NCBI GenBank assembly: GCA_963971305.1
Contig: OZ020309.1
Coordinates: forward strand, 6,317,001 to 6,381,000
Origin: Arcuatula senhousia
Lineage: Eukaryota; Mollusca; Bivalvia; Mytilida; Mytilidae
Reading direction: 5' to 3'
DNA length: 64,000 nt
Shown: positions 34,005 through 45,536 of the stretch, piece after piece
How positions within the stretch are numbered: position 1 is the first letter of the stretch
Layout of the letters: every line of letters starts with the position of its first letter
Position numbers and translations under genes: made by a program
Notes under the pieces: generated by a model
Database searches by the model: none
What the model was told of the DNA's origin: nothing
Seen by the model: the letters and a program-made list of their open reading frames with translations, nothing else

Positions 34005-35300
34005 ATGTTTTTACATAAAAATCCATACAAACAGTGCTTCATTGCAGGGTCATCCAAATGTACAGCTAAGCCTCTTTCAGATCTGTTGACTTCAATACTA
34101 ACGGCAATAAAATCCGGCCTCCAGAAATATTACGATTGTTGTTATTCTAGAAATGGTGTCAATCAAATTTGGATCCTGATTAATTCGAAAGAACTCATGG
34201 AGATTCTTAACTCTAAATCAGTTTCATCTTGTAACAGCATCAAAACATTCGATTTCTTCACACTTTACACTTGTATTCCACATGAACAATTGAAATCGCG
34301 ATTGGCACAGCTGATTAAACGCAGCTTTTTCAAAAAGAATGGAAAACACAGGTACAAATATCTAGTAGTCGATTATACCAAGACTTACTTTCTTATTGAC
34401 AACATAGTTGTTCAGTTTGGTGGACGTGTTTTTCAGCAAACAATAGAGATTCCAGTGGGCACTAGTTTCTTCATTCATATTAAGCAGACTTCTCACAATC
34501 TCTTCTAGACAAAAAAGACCGTTTACTAGCTCTCTCTTCAACCTCTCGTTCCGTTATATTGATGATGTCCTTAAGCTTTCACTAAACAATTCTCGATTTG
34601 ATGACTTTCTCCATCTCATATATACCCAGGAGCTTGAGATAAAGGACACAACGAATTTTAGGAAGTCTGCTTCATATTTAGATCTATATCTCGAAATTGA
34701 CTCTCAAGGAAGACTTTCAACAAGGCTCTATGACAAACGTGATGACTTCAACTTTCCAATCGTCAACTTTCCCTTCTTGTGTAGCAACATTCCGTCCGCT
34801 CCAGCTTATGGAGTTTACGTATCTCAATTGATTCGTTACTCCAGAGCGTGCGGGACTTACATCGATTTCTTTAGCAGTGCGACACATCTGACGCAAAAAT
34901 TGCTCCTCAGTTGCTGTCTTCACTCAACAAATTTTACGGAAGACATCATGCACTTATTGACAAATATGGGATTTCGATCTCTCAGATGAGTGCAGATGTT
35001 GGTTTGTCATAGGGTTTTGTTTTGTCTTCCTTTACCGGATTTGACACACTGAATGGACTATTGGCAACGGGTGTGCTATAGCAAGCAGGAACTGCTTACT
35101 CTTCCGGAGCACCTGAGTTCACTCTTGTTTCGACGGGAGTTCGCGTTGTTGATTGATATTCAGTTATTTCGTGTTTCCATGTTTAACATGTTGTCTGTTT
35201 TTGTCCCGTTCTTGTAGGTCTTAACTGGTTTTGTTTCTGCTCTTTCGGACTTTTGACATTCGGATGCCCCATTGGTACCTCTGCTTCTTTCAACAAATCT
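34005..35300 (+). mobile_element. Penelope-like element family 2, RT fragment plus tail
   Basis: Plus-strand PLE reverse transcriptase: SSKCTAKPLSDLLTSILTAI (motif 2), FDFFTLYTCIPH (motif A), FQQTIEIPVGTS (motif B), then after a short deletion and frame change FRYIDDVLKLS (Y-I-D-D catalytic box, intact) near 34550-34580, SYLDLYLEID, DKRDDFNFPIVN, SAPAYGVYVSQLIRY, ending about 34989. A non-coding tail follows with GCTATAGCAAGCAGGAACTG, CTTCCGGAGCACCTGAGTT and CCCCATTGGTACCTCTGC. No GIY-YIG domain in this fragment; frame breaks make it inactive. Confidence 0.85.
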
Positions 35301-35389
35301 TAAATCCAAACGATAGTTTTTACCACACATGCTAATGAACAGCTATACCCAGTTTAAATACAATTGAACGTATGGTGTCAGAGGAGTCA

Positions 35390-36290
35390 ACTATTTTAAT
35401 ATAATGAGGAAAGGCTGCAAAAATGGTCAATTTTGACGTTCTGATGGGAATAACTCATAAAGGGAACAGTCCTACAACCTTGATCCTGCTATAACAATAG
35501 TAGATCTTGGTGTACTGAACAATATGCAATTTAAATTTCCTTCATATCTTTTATAGTTTTCAAGATATTGAGCTTAATAAAATCAAGCAAAAGGGCAATA
35601 ACCCCTACATGAATTATTGGATCGTTTTTAAATTTCAGGGCATGTAGATCTTGAGGTTCTAATCACTTTCACCCTAAGCCAGATATCTGTTACCGTTTTT
35701 GAGTTATTTGCAAATAAAAAGCTACGCCGAGCGCAGCATGATACGACATGTTGAACCCTGTACATTTGCGGCCCAATACGGCTTGTAAAATGCTTTGGAC
35801 ACATGCAGCCCATGGTGGAATCACAAAGCTTTTTGACGCATGCATTTTTGGTGGACTTTCAATGCATATTTGAATTTTTCTTATACATTTATACCAAACT
35901 TCAAGGTTGAGAAATGCAGGCAGATTTTACAAGGATTCCAATGAAAAAAAATTTGAAAATAGGACCACAAATAAATGAGTAGATTTTTCGGGTGTGACCC
36001 CTTTTTAACCCCTTGGTTCAAGATACATACAATGTGGGCCGTTTGGCTCATAGTTAAATTTGCCAAAAAACTACTCAAAATTTGCATGATTTTTACTCTT
36101 TTTCACAAAAATGCCATTGTCACATAATTTGATGACGTCACTACGACGTAATAAACAAGATTTAATTGAAATTAATGTTATTCTACTCTACCTTATTCAG
36201 CTAAGAACTGATCTAGAATAATTTAACTTCAGTTCAATTATTTAAAATGAAATGGTAAATTAGGGGGCCAGATTTAGCACTTATCATATC
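35390..36290. repeat. H1/H2-type repeat fragments
   Basis: Contains GCAATTTAAATTTCC..TTTTCAAGATATTGAGC (also at 31010-31070), a GCCGAGCGCAGCATGATAC..CATGCAGCCCATGGTGG block (also at 37320-37500 and 42840-43010) and inverted H2 body. Nested, no gene. Confidence 0.5.
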
Positions 36291-36556
36291 TTGTCCTTTA
36301 ACATTCTACAGACGTTTTTTCAATACACACATTTTAGCCCCTTTTGGCCCTTGTTTCTAAAACGGTAGGGACCAGAAACCCCAAATGCAATACCAACCTT
36401 CCTTTAGTAGTTACAAACATCATATTAAAATTTTATAACAATTTGGTCACTGCAACTAAAATTATCGCACGGAAACCAAAGCGTCTACAGACGACGACAA
36501 CGACAACGACATCGCCATAACATAATACGATCGCAAAAAACTGCGGTCGTATAAAA
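36291..36556 (-). repeat. H2 repeat end with terminal hairpin
   Basis: After an ACGACGACAACGACAACGAC tract at 36490-36510, ATACGATCGCA (36525-36535) pairs with TGCGGTCGTAT (36542-36552), 11 bp with one G.U, then AAAA. The upstream part is the inverted partner of 32240-32440. Confidence 0.6.
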
Positions 36557-37330
36557 ACTGCAGTTTACCCCTATGTTCTATTCTAGCTACGGTAGTCATG
36601 TTTTTGAACGAATCAAAAATCCAAACGATAGTTTTGAAGCACCCATGCCACTAACAAGTATACTAAGTTTGGTTGCCATTGGACTTGTCAGAGGAATTAA
36701 TGTTTGAAAAAAGTAAAGGAAGACGGACGGACACCAAGTGATGGCAATAGGCTAATGCCTAGAAATGCCCTAAAAAGGACAACAACTCCTACATGGGTGG
36801 GTAGATCTTTTATTCAAATTTTCAGGGCAGGTAGATCTTGAGGTGCTAAACAGTTTTGCTGCCATCAGAATTGTGATACCTATCACCGTTTTTTTGACTT
36901 ATTTGCAAAAAAAACTGCAATTTACCCTTTATGTTCTATTTTTATCCATGGCGGCCATGTTTTTTATGAATTAAAAATATAAACGATAGTTTTGTAGCAC
37001 ATAGATCACTAAACAACTGTACCAAGTTTAGTTGCAATTGAACCTATGGTATCAGTGGAGTTAACGTTTGAAAAGGCTAACGGACGGAAGACGGACGCCA
37101 AGTCATGGCAATAGCTCACCTGACCCGAACCTGACCCTTCGGGTCAGGTGAGCTAAAACACTATTTTTTACCTTTAAAGGGCCATAACCCCTAAAAGTGG
37201 TCACCTGACATCTTCGACCTCATGAAGACTTTTGTAAAGCTAAATGAGCTTAAGGTTTAAGCAAGCAACAGCTTTTCTCTATCTGCAATTGTTTTCGATC
37301 TATAGGGCAAAAACATGAAATAAAAAGATT
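36556..37330 (+). repeat. H1 repeat fragments with terminal hairpin
   Basis: Two consecutive H1 3' segments (ACGGACACCAAGTGATGGCAA at 36728 and again at 37091). The second ends in a perfect 18-bp stem: 37112-37129 with 37138-37155, loop CCTGACCC, then AAAA. Stem bases TGACCC/GGGTCA differ from the TGGACC/GGTCCA of other copies in a compensated way. An H1 body unit follows to about 37330. Confidence 0.7.
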
Positions 37331-38044
37331 TGCCGAGCGCAGCAAAATACAACCTCAACATGCTGAACCCTGTACCTTTTAAGCCAAATATGGATAGTCA
37401 ATTTCTCTGGACACATCCAGCCCATGGTGGACTGACAAAGTTTTTTGACACGTGCCTTCTTTGGTGGACTTTCCTTCCACATTTTACAAGGAATTCATTA
37501 GATCTTAACTATTTTAAAAGCAAATGGAAAAAATTATATAAGTTTACAATATCATATTTATATATTTGACCTCTTACTTCTTGAAAACAGTAAGAGATAT
37601 TGCAAATCTGTTAAACAAGTAACAAATTTTAAGTTTGGCCCCTTGTTATATTAAAAGGGTAGAAAGGGGATCACAAAATATTATTCTCAATTTTATATCT
37701 GCAGACTGACAGAACAAACATGATTTATTTTTCAAAATTGGACCACTAGTAAAATAGTTTCAATTTTAGCCCCTTTTCGTCCCTTATAAAAACAAGAACA
37801 TACATGCAAAATAAATTTTCAAAATAGGACCACAAGTAAAAAAGTTTCGATTTTGGCCCTTTTTGGCCCCTACTTACGTAATAGGGGAAAAAGGGGGTCA
37901 GCAAAAATAATTCTTAATTTTGTATCCACTATTTGACAAGAACAAACATGCAAAAAAAAATCAAAATCGGACCACAAATAAAAGTTTAGATTTTGCCCCT
38001 AATTACATAACGGTGAAAAAGGGGGCGCGAAAGCTCAACAGGTT

Positions 38045-41000
38045 CATTCTTTTGTTGTAAGAATAGAAAATAATGATATGCGGAATAAGTGTACGCGACA
38101 CAGCCCACAATTAAACGGTAATTTAGAAAAAACCACAATGGACAACCGCCAGCAGCCTTCAACGAGGCCATTTGGCACTGCTCGCGGTTCTGCAATTGGC
38201 CCATGGTCTAAATAAGATGCATAAAATTCAAATCCAGCCCTGAAATAGTCACAGATAGACACCCTTCTTAAACAAGGAACAGGAAACATCAAAAAGACAA
38301 GTACAAACGAAAGCTTTGTCAAAGATTCCTGGCTTAGGACAGGTACATGTAATATGTGGCGGGGTTAAACTAGTTTTTAGGGCCCAACCTTCCCCCTATC
38401 AATATTCCTAGACAAAGCACAAAAACTAAACGCACAATAAAAATCAAATCGATCAAAGTCCTATTCCACTAGAGAGAACCTAAGACAAAAAACAAGAACA
38501 AATAAAAGAACTCTCTCCAGAACACTCGCTATTACTGACAGCTAGCTGAGAATCATCAATCGACTAATGTAAAAAATCAAACGTATCGATCTTAAATCCG
38601 ACACAACACTTCAAACAATAATGATTTGGTGAAGTGTCATCACACAAAACCGACACGCTTAATCGCTTTAATACTTAAAAATGACAATAGTAAAAACGTT
38701 TATGGAAGTTTTAAAGCAAGTATCAAGTTATAAATATTTCTGCCAAAAAACACTAAATTCAAAAATTTAACCAAGATATTCAATTCATATCCTTTCCGTA
38801 AAAAAATTTGAAGCCAATTTTTCATTTCTAATGGATTGCTTTTAAATTTGTGAGCTTTAAAAAACATTACCATAAAATTCAGGATGTGATATTCCTTTCA
38901 CTATAAGAAAACGACGTGTACAATTAAGTTTTGCAATAAGAGATCGATACTTGTGGAAGAATTTAGAAAAAAGATTTTACTAATTTGTGGTATCGATAAC
39001 CTTGTTTTACTAATTTTTCAGTAATGAAACGGTTTTTATTATTAAAATTAAAAACACCACTGCAGATCCGAGCATATTTTACTAACCGTGAAATGTAAAC
39101 CCCGTATGACGGCGCTAGTGGAACATCTCCTTCAAGAAAAGGGAAATTTATAATAGGGAAGGTAAAGTCGTCACGTATATCATATACTTTGGTTTATGAT
39201 TTTCTGTCAATCTAAAAAAGGACATCAATCACCGGTGACGTTAGATTTGTTCAAGGTTAATTCAGAAGGGTAGATATCTGTAATAAAATTAAAAAATGAA
39301 GGATTGTTGAGTGCAAGAATGTCATCTAAATGCCTTAAAGTATAATTGAAAGTTTCGATTAGGTTCTGTTTGTTGGGGTCTTTTTGTAATTTAGCCTTAA
39401 ATTGTGATTCATAACAGTATAGGAAAAGGTCCGCTATAAGTGGCGCACAATTAGTACCCATAGGAATACCAATAATTTGGCGATAAATTTGTTTACCAAA
39501 ACGTATATTAATATTATCTAACAAATAATTTAGAGCAGTAATAGTTTCTGCATCAGTCCAGTTAATGTAACCTTTTTGAGTCTTGTTACTAAAAAATGAT
39601 TTACTAAATGATTTTGACACTCTAGAACAGATTTAATCACTTTTAGATTTGTCAAAAAAACATTTAACCAAATATTCAAATTTCTTTTTAATCAGATTAT
39701 GTGGAAGGTTAGTATATAAATCAGAAAAATCGTAACTATCAACGGTATGGAAAGTATTTTCAAATGCACGAAGCTTGTACAAAACATCAAGAGAATTTTT
39801 TACGCTCCAAAAATAATTAATTCCACTGTTTTTGAATACCCTTTCACAGTATTGAATAATAAATTCCTTCATAGTAGTTAAAGTAAGAGATAGAACTTTG
39901 GAAATATGGGTTAAAGTACACTTACTTGAAGCAGTAATAAAACGAGATTTATGTGGATTTTTGTTCAATTTAGGTATCCAGTACATAGTAGGTAACTTAA
40001 AGTATGTCGGGGCAACTCGAAGTGCTGTGGTCGCTTTTATATGATCGTCAATGATACCTGATTCTGTCGAATGCACGGGAACGAAAATGTTCGATTTTTT
40101 TGTTTCGTGCATTAAAACCTCAAGGTAATACTTTCTTCATACCACAGCGACATTGTTAGCTGATTTATCGGCGGGACCAAACACGTATCGCAAACTAAGT
40201 AAACGGATTTTTGACTTTATTCGATTAAGGTAAGTATTAGGCCTAAAATCTACAAATGAATTTTGAAATTGGCTGATTCTGAGTTGAACAATTGTCATAA
40301 ATATAAAACGGTCTAGAAATTTTGAGTTTGCCCCTTCTCTCCTGATCCAAGATTTGCAATAAGGGAGAAGGGAAGTTTTGATACAGTTTAGGCAGGAATT
40401 CCAATTTATTTTAGTGGGTGGTCTAAACTTTGTTCCTTTTTTCGAGAAATTTATAACCTTTGGGTCATTGAGGATTGAAAGGTCTCCGGAAACAACATGA
40501 TCACAAGGAGCATATCTGAAATCAGATTTAGCACAGTCGCATGACAAAGGAATATTCGTGTCTAGTTCTTCATCAGTTGTAGTTGTTGTATAGTTAAAAA
40601 TAATGTTACGTGTTTATAAGATACAATAGGCGGTTCGGTATTAGAATAAGGTGGAATGAGATCTTGAATATAAGGGTCCATAATAGAAAATAAAGAGATA
40701 AATATACTAGATATATTTATGAGGTCAAGTCCTCTATTAATGTAGGTTAGTTTAATAAAATGTCCAATGTGGTCTTCTAGGTTTTCAATTTTGGGAAACA
40801 GTTTATAGTAACAAAAAGAAAAGATGAGTGCACCTTCATATAATGGACTTGCATGAGATACAGTACTACATTCCAAACGGATACTATTTAATTTAGAAAT
40901 GGGTATTGAACATAATTTACAAAACAGATGATGACGTCCATTATTTTTAAAGATTTTAATAAGATCAGTAATACTTGAGTCAGAGCGATGTTGTTTTCTG

Positions 41001-42245
41001 ACATTCCGATTTATTCGTTTACCATGCGACCGTTTGTTCCGTTCACGAGGAATCACTTAATCCATGACATTTATGTTTGATGATCTAGATATGCTACCCT
41101 GTCCCATGATGTTATCGTTAAGACCCAGAGGGTATGCGGTTTGTAATTTTTTGATCCAATCAAGTTCAGCAAGTCGTCTTTCTCTACGAAACTGTCTTTT
41201 ACTTAAATTTAAATCTCTATTAATAATTTCAAGTGGCGGAACTTTAATATACTTAATGTTGTGGTTGTGTTTATGTAAGTGTTGATAAAGATAGCATTAA
41301 TACTTTTTAAAGCGGCGAAAGCGATACAGATGTTCAGAAGTTCTTTTCGACAAATACCTACCAGTCTCCCCGACATACCGAATATTACAATTAGGTTCGG
41401 ATCAAGATATTAAATAAATTAAATTTGTTGTGCGTCAGTAACATCTTGGGTTAATTTAGTAGAGAAAGTTCATCCATTTATACTAGATGTAACAGTGGTG
41501 TTTCTGATTAATCTGTTTCACATTTGTCATTTCGAAGCACTACAGGGTAAGACTTTAGGATATCCACGAAAAGAGCTATTAAACGTATTGCATGTGTTAT
41601 GAAGATTCTTTTGTTGTTTGGTATTTGATGAATGGACTGATGGTTTCAAAGAATTTACGGTATAGGAAGAGTGGCTGGTTATATTAGATTGAAGGTTATT
41701 GTTGGATGTGGATATCCTAGCTTGTGGATTTGAGTTGTTGTATTTTTTACCATTTCGTAAAATCATGATTAAGGTTGTAAGGAGAGAAAGGGATGTTCCA
41801 TGACAAAACAGGACGGGACCGAAAAATATATGCATTCAGCATTATATAATAAAAAAGTACCACAGTTAAAAGAGTCTTGCTAAAACTACTAGTGATTCCC
41901 GACAAGGTTCATAATACACGCGACAACACGGAAACAAATACAGGGATTAGTAGAATAAAGCAAGACAATTTAGTTAATTGTAGAAGTGGGCAAAAAATAA
42001 AGATGTAATATAAGTACAAGGTGGTTGAAAATATTGAAAGCTATCTCGTGTACAAAAATTACCATCATTAAAATATATAAGAGCATACACCTCAAGCACG
42101 GGGATACGTTTTACATGTACAGCATCCACACGGCACAGGAGACAAACTCTGCAAAAAATAGAAAATAAAGAGATGTGGAATAAGTGTACGCGACACAGCC
42201 CACAATTAAACGGCAATTTAGAAAAACCACAATGGACAAACATGC
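38045..42245 (-). mobile_element. Penelope-like element family 1 with N-terminal GIY-YIG, near full length
   Basis: Minus-strand order: 5' terminal repeat (42245-42140), untranslated leader, GIY-YIG nuclease region (about 41430-41070: CNIRYVGETGRYL, KRTSEHL, then LDWIKKLQTAYPLGLNDNI), a linker with CKLC (41056-40560), then RT in 40547-39225: PKLNKNPHKSRFI, SYDFSDLYTNLPH (motif A), GIPMGTNCAPLIADLFLYCY (motif B), HLDDILAL (motif C with D-D). The RT C-terminus follows with frameshifts to about 38690, then a 3' region ending near 38045 whose last 100 bp repeat the 5' terminus. The GIY-YIG and RT frames are contiguous apart from one TAA and point stops, so this was one ORF with endonuclease first, as reported for the permuted Naiad/Chlamys-type PLEs. 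Currently inactive (at least five breaks). Inserted into an H2 body. Confidence 0.85.
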
Positions 42246-42630
42246 AAAAAATAATTCAAACTCAGACCACAAATAAAACAGTTTAGATTTTGACCCTTTT
42301 TGGTCCTTAATAACATAACGGGGAAAAGGGGGGACGGAAAAATTCATCAGGTTCATTCTTTTATTGTTAGAAATATTCTTGACAAATTTCACAGCCATAG
42401 GCCAACTAGGACCAAATGGAATGAAATTAAATATTCGAATTTTTGCCCCTTTTTGGCCCCTGATTTCAAAAAAAAAAAAAAAATAGGGACCCCAAAAATC
42501 AATGCCATTCATCCTTATATGATAAGGAACTTCACTGTCAAATTTCATAGCAATCAGAAAACTAGAACTAAAGTTATTGTGGAAACAAACAAAAATGGGT
42601 CAAAGGCGGAAAAAGCCGGATTTTGTTTAA
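42246..42630 (+). repeat. H2 body units
   Basis: Continuation of the H2 sequence interrupted by the PLE (left side 37570-38044). Units carry CATTCTTTTATTGTTAG, AATTTCATAGCAATC and GGGACCCCAAAAATCAATGC. Confidence 0.6.
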
Positions 42631-42845
42631 CAAGAAGTAGGTGAGCGACAGACCTGAAATCACATCCCACGTTATGGGACCTCACCCTGATGCTGAATAC
42701 CAAATATCAAGTGGCTGTGATAAATAGTTGCTGAGAAAACAGTTATGAAAATTTCTTCCCCGCCCGCACGCCCTCCGCCCGACATTCACCATTTTATAAC
42801 CCGGATTTTTCACTCCGTGAAATCCGGCCAATAAAAAGCTTCGCT
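42630..42845 (+). repeat. Hairpin-ended repeat family H5, copy 1
   Basis: From AGTAGGTGAGCGACAGACC to CCAATAAAAA. The 3' hairpin is CCGGATTT(tt)CAC / GTGAAATCCGG at 42801-42827. A second copy is at about 60050-60935, where a MITE interrupts it. Confidence 0.6.
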
Positions 42846-43408
42846 GAGCACAGCATGATACAACCTCAACATGTCAAACCCTGTACGTTTTAGGCCCAAT
42901 ATGGATAGTCAATTGCTTTGGACACATGCAGCCCATGGTGGACTGACAAAGTTTTTTGACACATGCAGACTTTGGTGGACTTTCCACCGACATTTCACAA
43001 GAAATTCATTTTTTTCAAAAGTAGACCAAAATAAATTACAATAACAAATATATATCTCTTTTGACCCATAGTTGAGAGTATCTGCTACCTTTCATTCTTG
43101 CCCCTTTAAGCCTCATAATTAGGGGATGGGGAATGTCACAAAGTTAATATTTAATTTCATAAATTCACTTTTTGACAAAAATTAATAAGTAAAAAGAATT
43201 TTTGAAATCAGACAATAAATAAAAAAAATGATTTTTGCCCTTTTTGGGCCCTAATTTTATAATGAAAAAAAGGGAACTTGCAATAATTATTCCTCCATTT
43301 TGTAATGACTACTTGACAAGATTTAATATGTAAAAAAAAATTTCGAAATCGGACCAGGAATAAAAAAGTTGCATTTTTGCCCTTTTTTGGACCCTCACTT
43401 CTAAATTA

Positions 43409-44725
43409 CAAGAGGCTCCCAGTAGCCTGAATCGCTCACTTGGTCTAAGTCAACATTAAACATGTAAACACTTTTCTAGAGCTAAATGAGCTGAACACTT
43501 AAGCAAGCAACAGCTATAGAAACTATAGTTTCATTCCATAAGCCAAAAACATGAAAAAACGTTATTTTAGGGGCCGTAACCCCTATAAGAGGTCATCTGA
43601 CAACTTTGACCCATGAAAACTTTTGTAGAGCTAAATGAACTGAACATTTAAGCAAGCAACAGCTTTTCTTTAACTGCTATAGTTTTCATTCACTAAGCCA
43701 AAAACATGAAAAAACGTTATTTTAGGGGCCGTAACCCCTATAAGGGGTCATCTGACAACTTCAATCCTATGGAGACTTTTGTAGAGCTTTATGAGCTGAA
43801 CATTTAAGCAAGCAACAGCAATGGTTTTCATTCAAAAGGCCAAAAACATGAAAAAACGTTATTTTAGGGGCCGTAACCCCTATAAGGGATCATCTTACAA
43901 CTTCAATCCTATGGAGACTTTTGTAGAGCTTTATGAGCTGAACATTTAAGCAAGCAACAGTTTTTCTCTATCTGTTATAGTTTTCATTCAAAAGGCCAAA
44001 AACATGAAAAAACGTCATTTTACAGGGCGTTACCCCTATTTAATAGGGATTATCTGACAACTTCGATCCTATAGAGACTTTTGTAGAGCTTAATGAGCTG
44101 ACCATTTATGCGAGCAAAATCTTCTCTCTATCTGCTAAAGTTTTCATTCCATAAGCCAAAAATATGAAAAAACGTTATTTTAGGGGCTGTAACCCCTATA
44201 AGGGTTCATCTGACAACTTCGACCCTATGGAGACTTTTGTAGAGCTAAATGAGCTGAACATTTAAGCAAGCAACAACTTTTCTCTTTCTGTAAAAGTTTT
44301 CATTCTATAGTCCAAAAACATGAAAAAATGCTATTTTTCACCTTTTAGGGGCTGTAAATCCAATAAGGGGTCATCTGACAACTTCGACTCAATGGAGACT
44401 TTTCAATTTGTAGAGCTTTTGATGCTGAAGCAGTAGCGTGGCATCAGATTTCATCTATCTCTTATACTTTTTGATTTACAAGCCAAAAACAGTAGTCTGA
44501 CCCCCCTAGTCTATTTTTAGTAACGGCGGCCATGTTGTTTGGACGGTGGTCACCATTTGTGCAATCTTGGTAGAGGACATCCCATAGATGAAGTGTGCAA
44601 AGTTTCAAAGCAATCCCTTCAGTCGTTTCAGAGGAGAATATTTTCAAAGAAAAGTTAACGACGACGACGGACGCCAAGTGATGGCAATAGCTCACCTGGA
44701 CCTTCGGTCCAGGTGAGCTAAAAAA
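43409..44725 (+). repeat. Hairpin-ended repeat H1, copy 3 (most complete)
   Basis: Begins CAAGAGGCTCCCAGTAGCCTG. Contains about six tandem units of 145-175 bp (GGGGCCGTAACCCCTATAAG, CATCTGACAACTTC, TTTAAGCAAGCAACAG). Ends with AACGACGACGACGGACGCC and a perfect 15-bp hairpin, 44688-44702 with 44706-44720, loop TTC, then AAAAA. Confidence 0.8.
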
Positions 44726-44726
44726 G

Positions 44727-45442
44727 AGAAGACACCCAAAATCAATACCACGTATGGTTTAATAATAAATCATATCATTGTCAAATTTCAAAGCAATTGG
44801 GCCTACTAGAGTTCAAGCTATTGTGGTTACAAATAAAATGTTTGAATATTTTGCTCCTTTTGGGCCCTTAATTTCTTAACGAATAAAGGGGAAACCCCCA
44901 AATCAATCCCATTCATCCTTTTATGGTGCAAAACATTATTGTAAAATTTCATAGCATTTGGTAAACCAGAACAAAAATTATTGTGGGAACAAACAATAAA
45001 GTTCCATTTTTGGTCCCATTTTGGTCCCTAATTTCTAAACGAAAAAAAGGGGGGCCAAAACTCAATCCCATCCATTCTTTTATTGTCAAGTTTCATAGCA
45101 ATCGGATAACTAGAACTAAAGTTATTGTTGGAACACTAAAGACGCAGACGACAACGACGACGACAACGCAGACGACGACAGCATTATACCATTATACGTC
45201 CGCAATTTTTTTGCGATCGTATAAAAAAGTAGTATTTTTGGCCATAATTTCTAAACGAAAAATTGGGAAACCCTCAAAATCAATCCCATTCATCATTTTC
45301 ATTGGTAAATTTCATAGCAATCAGATAACTGGAACTACAGTTATTGTGGAAACACTAAAAAGCTAACAGACAAGGACAACGACGACAACGACGACAGCAT
45401 CATTCCATAATATGTCCGCAATTTTATTTGCGGTCGTATAAA
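44727..45442 (+). repeat. H2 repeat, two consecutive 3' ends
   Basis: Body units with AATCAATCCCATTCATC and ATTTCATAGCAATCGG. Two microsatellite-plus-hairpin ends: GACGACAACGACGACGAC then 45192-45224, and GACAACGACGACAACGACG then 45410-45439 (CCGCAA/TTGCGG core). Each is followed by AAAAA. Non-coding. Confidence 0.7.
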
Positions 45443-45536
45443 AAGCGTCCGGAGGAGAATATAAGACGTTGGATAGTACGTAAACAGCATTCGGCTGAAT
45501 ACATTAGTGTCCAAAAGCACATAAAAGGTGCCTGTT

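Noticed and set aside
42300..42644. 114-codon plus-strand and 145-codon minus-strand open frames
   Set aside because: Both lie in low-complexity H2 repeat body (runs of A, GGGG/CCCC); no family-like sequence and not kept in other H2 copies.
44688..44720. Perfect hairpin plus A/T run read as a bacterial-type terminator
   Set aside because: The sequence is eukaryotic and the hairpin is the conserved end of a repeat family, present in several copies without adjacent genes.
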